A stretch of 60,854 nucleotides of DNA from Chloromonas sp. AAM2 (taxonomy: Eukaryota; Chlorophyta; Chlorophyceae; Chlamydomonadales; Chlamydomonadaceae): contig QAXH01003220.1 of assembly GCA_004335635.1 (NCBI GenBank), positions 1 to 60,854 on the forward strand, written 5' to 3'. The notes under the pieces are model-generated. The model worked only from the letters and a program-made list of their open reading frames with translations, was not told the DNA's origin and searched no databases. Each line of letters opens with the position of its first letter. Position 1 is the first letter of the stretch. The position numbers and the translations under genes are program-made. Shown in pieces: positions 54,001-60,854 of this stretch.

Positions 54001-55313
54001 ATGCGCATATCCTCCTTTTCCATACAACACGCAGTGTTTTGCCGGAGCTTCTTGCACTCAAGGTCTTGCATCACCCCTCCCTTCCCTGCCATCCCAGGGA
54101 TACCTTGCAGAACAGGCCTGGTTGTCTCGAGCGCCTGCAGCGCCCCCGGCAGGTATGGGCTGTCACTAGCCAAAAGGTCCTGTCCAGTGGTCCAAATAAG
54201 CCCAGGGGCGTCCAGAGGGTAGCGAACACCGACATAGCCGAGAGGTGCAATGATAACACGCACAAAACTGGCCGACACTTCCGCATTGGTGTAGTCGTCC
54301 TGTCGAGGGCAGTGATCAGTTGGAATAACAAAGCACTGCCTGCTTTCAGGCTGGCTTACACTTTGATCAGCTGCAACATGTGGGTCTTGCAATTGGCACG
54401 TGTGCATCCACAAGCTCAGGCCGTCTGCCTAGAGTAGGATAAGGCAGTACCAAGCTGAGATGCCAAGAGACTGCATGCTTGTGTGCTAACCTGTCCTTTG
54501 ATTGGTCAGTTGACCTGTGCTGCGACTTATAGGCTTTTTAATGGACGCAGGTGCACTGGTTATCTATCAGCTACCTATGTGTGCCAATGTGTTGCCTTAT
54601 CCCCCCACCAGGAACTGTCTTTTTGTCCATCTGGTTGTTGAGGGGCCTCAACAAGCTAACAGGCCCCATATGTCGACTCAGATTGTACATGAAACATTTC
54701 CCTCTACCTAAGATCCTCTACACAAAACGGATGTACACGCACAAACTGGTAACACACTTCTGCCCTGGGTGCTGTTTGCGTCATGATACCGCGACTTGCT
54801 CCCCAGCTCTGTCTCACCTTTGCCCATAAATTACTGAGAATAGAGGAATTGCTGGAATCCATAAAGGCAAAGGTCATGGGAAACATTTTGATGGCTGTGA
54901 CCGTTGCACGCATCGTGTTCCGTGCTTTGATCACAGACAGCTCCAGGATAGGCATGGCAGCTTCAGCCGCGTACTGAGCATGTGTACTGCATGTGATGAC
55001 AATTGGAAGTCGACAGTGTTGGATAAATCTGCAATACTGCACAGCACGAGCTGGAGTTTGCAAACAATCCTGCACTAACATCCATGTTGTAACTCGGCTG
55101 AAGTCCATGCCTTATGCATGTCCGCTCTGTTTCTCTGATTATGCATGATCTGGTGGGGTGACCTTATGCATACGCCACCACTCACGAATTTTCATGCAGT
55201 GTTTGCTCAATGCCAAAGAATATTCCGAACAGTCCAAGGCCCAACACGATGCAGAACGCGAGGACTGGCATGTATACCACAACAGGGTTCCGTTTAAGGG
55301 TACCGGTCAACAT
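45004..55313 (-). CDS. Membrane receptor-type cyclic nucleotide phosphodiesterase: TM, CHASE-like, TM, linker, PDEase HD domain
   Basis: Predicted to hydrolyse cAMP and/or cGMP under control of an extracytoplasmic sensor. Exon 55313-55186 encodes MLTGTLKRNPVVVYMPVLAF and a hydrophobic helix. Exon 54986-54818 (AAEAAMPILELSVIKARNTM) joins it exactly in phase. An exon near 54300-54080 has VIIAPLGYVGVRYPL and TTGQDLLASDSPYLPGALQ, a CHASE pattern; the exon near 53269-53050 has WGFVIMEVDLAKLAKAL. TM2 is near 52820-52700 (WYPPYVAPLIVMVVLVSVGV). Linker exons include LLSHVLPKATISRLR, ADMILKVVNACLSGQ and DEVKRALMAQLTG (from 50449). A large exon (about 50085-47923) has a Ser/Thr-rich stretch, then YHNRRHAADVLQTLHVLL. 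The HD metal site continues in 47777-47690 (AAIVHDYEHKGRTNDF, matching the PDE signature), then ENHHLA (near 47275) and ALKCADLGHLA (near 46215), ending LFRAFTTRF and TGA/TAA near 45004. The catalytic set is complete. Further 5' exons may reach 56415. Confidence 0.8.
46525..46660. repeat. Degenerate tandem repeat of about 27 bp in a PDE intron
   Basis: Five or so imperfect units around CCTGGCCTGAGCAATCGCAT. Intronic with respect to the phosphodiesterase gene. Confidence 0.7.
47413..47525. repeat. 43-bp repeat with an internal partial copy in a PDE intron
   Basis: The unit starting GTGCTGATGAGCATCAAACT occurs at 47413-47455 and 47483-47525, with a partial third copy of its core (ATGAGCATCAAACTATGCCA) between. 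It lies in an intron between catalytic exons. Confidence 0.85.
52070..52422. mobile_element. Short element with 19-bp inverted termini in a PDE intron, abutting the 3' splice site
   Basis: The ends GTTTGCCAGTTCTGGGACA (52078-52096) and its exact reverse complement (52392-52410) face outward 333 bp apart, each flanked outside by an A-rich/T-rich run. In the phosphodiesterase reading direction the left end becomes GGCAAACTTTCTTTTTTCAG at 52084-52065, so the terminal pyrimidine run sits directly before a candidate CAG acceptor (the reading phase across this join was not resolved). No transposase inside. Confidence 0.6.
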
Positions 55314-56429
55314 CTGCAGTGGAGTGACAGGCAGGTGCAGGGCACAGGCTGTGTTAGGCATTGTGGCGATTGCTTTGGACGTGTTCCTGCAGCTTACCGG
55401 CCTAGTCGTAAGTAAGGTGGTGTCCTTGGTTGTCAAGGGTGCACAGGTGATGGTCATTAATATTGTTGATTGCATTCCATGAAGCACCTGAACTAGTGGT
55501 ACAGAGCTGAACTCTGTTGTGCTAATGGATGCCAACCAAATGAATGGCGAGTCAAAGCCGGTCAACGGACAGGGCGTCCTTCTGACTGCGCTGTACGGTG
55601 CCCAAAGGAATATCCTGGTTCGTTGTGAGTCAGCGTCGCCCACAGCCGCTGACGATGTGAACCAAGGCGTGCTTGGCAATGAGGCGTGGAGCCTTCAACT
55701 ATCAAAATCGCTGCCGTTTGCGAGGCGCAAGCATCTAACAAGGGACTGGAATCCGCAATCCGTCTAGGCAATCAAGCCTCATGGTTGCAACAACTCCCAG
55801 CTAGTATGTTTTCGCCTGGGCCATCGGCATCTGACCGGGCTGTGCGCGCAAAAGGACCCACACACCTTCCAAAATCGATAGCACCCATTGCCGGCATGAC
55901 GCGCCTCTGTGTCTGCCCATGGGTTCAAGGAGCCTCGGTTGAACTCCACTCTCCCGGTCTGGGCGCCTGTGCTGTTCGCCATGATGCACAAGCGACTAGA
56001 TATACGCAGAGAGGCTTGGAGGCATCTTATGACGGTTTGTCTAGCCCACCAAGCCAGAGGAGGCCCTGAAACAATCTGACCAGAGCAGGCCACCTTTGAG
56101 TTGTCACCTCATTGTCGTTTCACGCTTTTGCTTTTTGGAAACATTGCCGTACCGGAAGCCGATTGATACCGCAAACTGCTTGCATGCCAGAGCGCCGCCG
56201 TTAAGGCCAGTGCTACCGCCGGGCGCCGCTGGTTACAACCTGTGCACAGGTGCCTCCAGCCCGCCTAGGCGGCAACAGTCATACTTCTGGCCCCGCAAAC
56301 TCTCAAACTTACAGCAGATTACAACATGGGCACGAACCCTTTGAGGACTGCATGTGACAAGGCCATTGCTTGCTCGTCGCTGGGCCAGCCGGGTGGAAGG
56401 CTGATTCCGCTTCATCTACAAGAAAAGAA
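55314..56429 (-). other. Possible 5' exons of the phosphodiesterase gene
   Basis: Minus-strand segments near 56001-55870 (MANSTGAQTGRVEFNRGSL to FWK, then GTGTGT) and 56415-56330 (MKRNQPSTRLAQRRASNGL, preceded by TTTTCTTGTAG) have plausible splice sites and a basic, soluble composition that would suit a cytosolic N-terminal tail before the first membrane helix. I could not prove the joins; they may also be chance. Confidence 0.3.
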
Positions 56430-56455
56430 GTTTGCCAGTTCTGGGACAATTCCTG
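56430..56455. mobile_element. Solo copy of the 19-bp terminal motif
   Basis: GTTTGCCAGTTCTGGGACA followed by ATTCCTG. On the minus strand the outer side is CTTCTTTTCTTGTAG, which again reads like a polypyrimidine tract and acceptor. No inverted partner is found down to the window end. Confidence 0.7.
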
Positions 56456-57337
56456 TCAATACCACTGGAACATGTGTTGGTGATGTGTGTTGTAGTTGTA
56501 AAGTGTAATTGGGTATGCGTAGACGTCCCACAGCCTGTCACCACTTCCCATTCTGTTCTGCAGCTGCGTGTTGTTGCGGATATATGGAGCCTGGATGTCA
56601 TCTTGGGAGCCACCCAAATTCCCTGCATTTGAGCACCGTACAGTACACTGGTTTGTGCGCTGTATTCCATGACGCCATTCCATGACGCAGTGTGTTCTTA
56701 GATGCCACTCAGCCCTGCATGATGCAAGAGCGCACCCGACGCACACGCACACGCTGTTGAGAAACAGCAGCCAGCACACGCCAGCATGTCATCTTGGGCA
56801 TTTGTCGCCTGAGGCAGCACAAGAATGCGGGAGTTCGCCGCGTTGTGCGACATCTTGCCTTGGTACCGTGTTTGACTCACGGGCCATGCATGCATGCATA
56901 CATCCAAACCAATTACATGCCAAGAGACCTGGTTGTGCACCGTAACTGTATCTTGCCGCACTCCCGAGGCACTACTCTGTGCCTCAAGTAAGCGGTTCAA
57001 AGTCAGAATCGTGTGGGTGTTCATCTTGGCGCCCTGTGGACGGTGACAAAAGTGCGCGAGTGCTGTAATAGAAGGCCAATGATGTTTTTGTAATGTATAA
57101 TGGCGCTCGTGCGCGCTGCCGTGTGGTGACGTGTGCAGACATCATACAAAGCACTGGGTGTGTGGTAACTTCAATTACCACGCGTGTGGTAATTTCAATA
57201 TCCATTGTGAGATGGCATTCCCTTCAGTCCCTTCAGGTCCCGTGCACATTATGGACGCCGGGCACACGGGTGGTTATGTAAATCCTTGCCATCAATGGCG
57301 GCCTACTCATTGAGTAGAACCTGCCCCACTGGCCTAG
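56456..57337. other. Intergenic, nothing assigned
   Basis: Short frames only. No conserved protein, tRNA or strong repeat was recognised. Confidence 0.4.
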
Positions 57338-58261
57338 TACCGTACTGATCATACTTTCCAGTCGGATCTTATCTTAGTCGGCCGCAAAAACGGAGGAAAA
57401 ATTTTCTTACCAAACTCTGAACTTAGTCGGATTTTTCAAGAATTTGGGCCGAATTGTCGTGCACTAGTCGAATTCTGTTGCATAAATTCTCAGCTGAAAT
57501 CCGAGACCTGCTATCCCATCCAACACACCTACCATCAAACACAAAGCCAAATGTAAAACATCTCAACGTAACCGACCAGCAGCAGGATTCAATCAACAAT
57601 GTCTATATGAGTGTCTTCAGTTCATACAGCCATGAATGTTAGGTGTTCCATGATGTCTAGTGCCAAGTCATGAGATCATGCTTACTGCTTCTTCAAGAAC
57701 TGCGCGATGCCACCCTTGGTCCTCATCATCACTCCATGGATCCCCACTGTCTGCCTCATGCTCATCACCCTGCTGCATGCTTTCCACGTCAATTGTGGGT
57801 TTTGCTTTGCGTTTACTGCCGGGAGGGCGACCTATCGGGTTCTTGGCTGCTGCTGCTGTTGCGGCTGCTGCTCCTGCTGCTGTCGCGCCTCGAATTGTGC
57901 TCTGAATTGCAGCTCTGCGGCAGTCAGCTGCCCTCCAGGCGCAAGTACACGTGGAGCAGCTAATAGCAGTCCCGTATCCGCTGGCCACGATGGCGTTGCT
58001 AAGCTTGGAGCATATCTGCATGGCGAAGCCCTCAAGCAAGTGTGGAGCTCAGATGGATGTTTGCATTGCAGCACATTGCAATGGCGTATCGCAGCAGCGC
58101 TGCGCACAGACACATGACTAAACCCTGAACCCTCCACGTTTTCGTACCAAAGTCGGAACTTGCTGCGCAGCAGCGACAATTTTTGCAGAAGGCCTGATTT
58201 AGTCGGCCGAATCCGATTTTTTGGACTGATTTTCGGATTAAAACCAAGGGTCAATACGGTA
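57338..58261. mobile_element. Possible TA-flanked DNA transposon (mariner-like ends)
   Basis: The sequence TA-CCGTACTGA at 57338-57348 is matched in inverted orientation by TCAATACGG-TA at 58251-58261 (8 of 9 terminal bases). Both ends also have related GTCGGC/GCCGAC-rich subterminal sequence and the interior holds a minus-strand frame with an AT-hook motif. The termini are short, so this is tentative. Confidence 0.3.
57668..57900 (-). CDS. AT-hook-containing frame inside the possible transposon
   Basis: The minus-strand frame reads AAAKNPIGRPPGSKRKAKP, containing the AT-hook core GRPPGSK flanked by basic residues, then an acidic stretch (SGDPWSDDEDQGWHRAVLEE). It resembles the N-terminal part of a DNA-binding protein. 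The frame stops near 57668 and no further domain is seen, so it is partial or spliced. Function unknown. Confidence 0.35.
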
Positions 58262-58284
58262 GTAGTAGTAGTCCAGTAGTAGTA

Positions 58285-58660
58285 GCTTGGTGCCCTGCCC
58301 CACATGACTGTGGCTTGCTCGATGCTGCCGTTTGGCGTATACCACAAGCTATTCACACCAGCTTGTCATGAAGAAAGCGGGCCCCTGCGCGGTGCAGGGA
58401 CCCTGCATCCACTCCTAGTATGTAGGGGACCCTGCCCCCCACACTGGCCACCTGCAGCTCAGATCTGCTGTCCAGTGAAGTTGGGTGCCTTAATGCACGC
58501 CTAGCAGGCTGTGGAAGGGGCTGTGCCACAGCAGGGGCCTGCTTCCTGCTGTGGTGCAGGGTGCCCTGCATACTACTAAGGGTGGATGCAGGGCACCCTG
58601 CCCCACATGCTGGCTCCAATGCTACTGATGTACCGCGTATACCACGAGCTGTCCAGCCAG
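58285..58660. repeat. Two diverged copies of about 290 bp with internal palindromes
   Basis: CCCTGCCCCACATG near 58293 recurs near 58597, and CGTATACCACAAGCT near 58336 recurs as CGTATACCACGAGCT near 58635. Between them GTGCAGGGTGCCCTGCAT and GATGCAGGGCACCCTGC form a hairpin. Confidence 0.6.
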
Positions 58661-58814
58661 TACGCACCACCTTAGTCACGAAATGCAAGCCCGTGAACCG
58701 CAACAACTCCTAACTGACCGTTTCTGGGCCGGCTTACGCCATTCCTTTCAAATTTTTCAAACGCAAGACGTCTCAGGTTCATGTTTGCAGCATAATCTCG
58801 TCTGCAGTATCATA

Positions 58815-59085
58815 ACCAGAAGGTACCGCTGGTCAGCCGGATGACACTCGGATGGGCCGGATGGACAGCCAGATGACAGCACAGTCCGACCTTGAGCAGC
58901 CGGATAGCGACTGCCAGATATCCGACTATGAGTCCGGATATCCGACCATCCTTGAGCAGCGGGATAGCGATCGCCAGATATCCGGCTATCCAACCATTCG
59001 AATACACACCTACTACTTTATATAAAATACTCGGTGAAGGGGAAGCCGGATCGCCGGATGGCCGGATAGCTCGGATAGCCGAATT
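58815..59085. repeat. CCGGATA/TATCCGG-rich repeat cluster
   Basis: Many copies of CCGGAT, GGATAGC and GATATCCG in both orientations, including two units of about 62 bp starting CCTTGAGCAGCCGGATAGCG (near 58891) and CCTTGAGCAGCGGGATAGCG (near 58950). Confidence 0.7.
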
Positions 59086-59222
59086 GACGGGGCGCAATGA
59101 CAAACGGCTGTCCCTTGCGCAAGAGAACCTGGGGTGGCGGTGGAAGAGAAAGTTCTATGAAGTTCTAGGAAGTTCTAAGAACAGCTCTGAGACTATTAAC
59201 CACGCATACAGGCCAAACAGTG

Positions 59223-59465
59223 CCATGTCTGTTGGGGCTGCTTGCGTTGTCGCCCCCGTCCCCTCCACTCTCCATGGCTGCTGAGAGAGTGTCGCCAAAA
59301 GCAGGCAAAACTCTACCCTGTGCATTACGGATCTTGCAAGATTAAAGCGCATCAGACGAAGCGCGAATGCAAGAATTGTAGTGGCTGCAGTTGCTCCAGC
59401 ATGCATCAGTCCATCCGTGCTCAGAAGTGTAAATTTGACAGTTTTACAGCAGGGTCAAAACAGTA
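59223..59465 (+). other. Short Cys-rich frame, unrecognised
   Basis: A plus-strand frame ends with YPVHYGSCKIKAHQTKRECK then NCSGCSCSSMHQ and QKCKFDSFTAGSKQ, stop TAA near 59463. The spacing of Cys residues could bind zinc and this kind of segment is common in transposon-encoded proteins, but no family is recognised and no start is clear. Confidence 0.25.
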
Positions 59466-59589
59466 AACTCTCCGGAGTGGAGATCGGGAAAGTGGTGCTG
59501 GAGAGTCGGGTTACCAAGTGGAGAGTGGTCATTTGACGACTGTATGGGCAGATTAGAGTATGACAACGGGATGGCTTGTGGGTGTTGTA

Positions 59590-59800
59590 AGTGTGAGAAA
59601 AAGTGTAAAAGTGTAAAAACTCACTGTATGGGCACTTGACAGTGTGGAGAAGGGTGAAGAGTGTAAAATAGCCACTGTATGGACACTTGACACTAAAGAG
59701 AATTGTAAACAGGAGTTGTGGAGAGCGAAGATTCGCCTATGTGGACACTTACCCGTTGTGGAGAAGGGTGAAGAGTCCTCTGTATGTACCAGTTGACGCT
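59590..59800. repeat. Degenerate repeat of GTGGAGAAGGGTGAAGAGT and CACTGTATGGACACTTGACA
   Basis: Two loose units of about 115 bp, each containing a GTGGAGAAGGGTGAAGAGT block and a TGTATGGRCACTTGAC block. Confidence 0.65.
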
Positions 59801-59834
59801 GTCTTTTCACAAACTGTCAACAAAAACTGTAAAA

Positions 59835-59905
59835 CTGTAAACAAAAAACTGTAAACAAAAAACTGTAAACAAAAAACTGTAAACAAAAAACTGTAAACAA
59901 AAAAC
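59835..59905. repeat. 14-bp tandem repeat CTGTAAACAAAAAA
   Basis: Units begin at 59835, 59849, 59863, 59877 and 59891 with an exact 14-bp period. Confidence 0.9.
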
Positions 59906-60124
59906 TAACCCCCTGCAAGCCCCCGGGCGGGAGACCGAGGTGAGCGCGGGCTGTTCCTGCCTCTGAGCATCCCATCGCTGCTCACTGTCACATGGTCACA
60001 GTCTGTGTCACAGTGTCAGCCTTCGGCTGCGCCCATAGGGCGTCACCTTCAAAGTGTCAGCTCGTGTCACTTTTCTGCACTGGTATGCAAAGCACATTCA
60101 ACGATGCCACAAGGAGAAATGACA

Positions 60125-60246
60125 AAAGTGACACTAGTGACACTTATTTTTTAACACTTTTATGCATCTCTACACTACATATGTATAATACATATACATC
60201 TCTTTCTCTAGAATTTATAGAAAAATAAATGTCACTAGTGTCATTT
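60125..60246. repeat. Foldback (inverted repeat) with TGACACTAGTGACA-type arms
   Basis: The left arm 60125-60152 (AAAGTGACACTAGTGACACT then TATTTTTT) pairs with the right arm 60220-60246 read in reverse, with about four mismatches. The loop of about 67 bp is AT-rich. Possibly a small MITE. Confidence 0.6.
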
Positions 60247-60448
60247 ATCCAAATGCAGCAATGGAATTTGACTGTCACTGATGTGTCACCAAGTGACAAC
60301 TTCATGGCTGCGACAATCTCAAAGCAGTTTTGGCAGTTGGGCTAATCAATCAGGTCTTTTGCGTTCATATGCCGTGACTGCATCTATGAGGCAATAACGA
60401 GTATTGCAAACAATATTGCAAAAGGCTGTTCACGCCACACACGTCTTT

Positions 60449-60545
60449 CCCTGACTACGCCTGTAACCCTACTTCCCTGACTCTTATCTAAGAATATAAT
60501 TACTTTGTAAAAGTCAGGGAAGTAGGGTTACAGGCGTAGTCAGGG
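60449..60545. repeat. Hairpin element, copy 1: perfect 34-bp arms, 29-nt loop
   Basis: The left arm 60449-60482 starts CCCTGACTACGCCTGTAACC; the right arm 60512-60545 is its exact reverse complement. The loop contains TATCTAAGAATATAATTACT. It is related to copy 2 at 60699. Confidence 0.95.
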
Positions 60546-60698
60546 TAATAGGCTAGTGGTCATATGGCTAGATAGGTAAGGGTGATTATGAACATACGCG
60601 TCTGACCCAATCTTAACAGCCTACAAACAGCTCAACCGCCATTCAAGTCATGTGCATAACGGTTGGCGTATTAAGCACTTAAGCATAGCCCTCTTAGA

Positions 60699-60797
60699 CC
60701 CTGACTGCATCGTGTAACCCTGTTTCCCTGACTTTTATCTAAGAATATAATTACTTTGTAAAAGTCAGGGAAACAGGGTTACACGCTGCAGTCAGGG
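60699..60797. repeat. Hairpin element, copy 2: 39-bp arms with one mismatch
   Basis: The left arm 60699-60737 starts CCCTGACTGCATCGTGTAAC; the right arm is 60759-60797. The loop is the same as in copy 1, and the outer CCCTGACT and inner TCCCTGACT blocks are shared, while the middle of the stem differs from copy 1 in both arms. Confidence 0.95.
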
Positions 60798-60854
60798 TAT
60801 TAAGTATGTTGCTGCTGTAGCGAGTGGACTGTGCAGCAAGGGCACAGTCGCTTG

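Noticed and set aside
60449..60797. Telomeric repeat suggested by TAACCCT inside the hairpins
   Set aside because: Each arm has a single TAACCCT, not a tandem array, and green-algal telomeres are arrays of TTTAGGG or TTTTAGGG.

Overview
The window is nuclear DNA of a eukaryotic green alga (chlorophyte). The evidence is intron-rich genes with GT...AG boundaries, a plant-type phytoene desaturase, an ALDH10 betaine-aldehyde dehydrogenase, a nuclear complex I 75-kDa subunit with a presequence, a helical-repeat protein of organelle RNA-factor type, and a membrane-anchored CHASE-like/phosphodiesterase protein. There are no bacterial operons, no CRISPR array and no plasmid features. The species cannot be named from the sequence alone.

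Layout. 1-2.8 kb: a LINE reverse-transcriptase remnant, a tRNA-Gln(CUG) gene and a Gln/Ala-rich gene end. 4.2-8.8 kb (-): phytoene desaturase (PDS). 9.9-11.0 kb (-): RNA polymerase II subunit RPB11, divergent from the NADH dehydrogenase 75-kDa subunit (NDUFS1) at 11.4-18.0 kb (+). 19-25 kb: a SAM-like/coiled-coil gene and a diverged partial copy in the same orientation, with repeats between. 26.0-27.4 kb (-): a two-exon CHORD-like Cys/His protein, divergent from betaine-aldehyde dehydrogenase at 27.6-32.5 kb (+), which ends in the peroxisomal signal SKL. 34.4-40.3 kb (+): a nine-exon alpha-helical repeat protein. 40.3-45.0 kb: no gene recognised. 45.0-55.3 kb or further (-): a large gene with one membrane helix, a CHASE-like sensor, a second helix, a linker and a complete cyclic-nucleotide phosphodiesterase HD domain. 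56.4-60.9 kb: repeats, a possible TA-flanked transposon, a foldback and two related hairpin elements.

The genes are mostly unlinked housekeeping functions (carotenoid synthesis, transcription, respiration, aldehyde/osmolyte metabolism, organelle RNA metabolism, cyclic-nucleotide signalling). The least explained signals are structural. (1) A 19-bp motif occurs six times; two pairs form inverted termini of short elements inside introns. (2) Two hairpin elements at the right end have stems that changed in both arms together. (3) PDS and NDUFS1 both carry tandem duplications that copy an exon end plus its 5' splice site into the following intron.

All exon boundaries were read by eye from frame, splice consensus and family similarity; no alignment or transcript was available.
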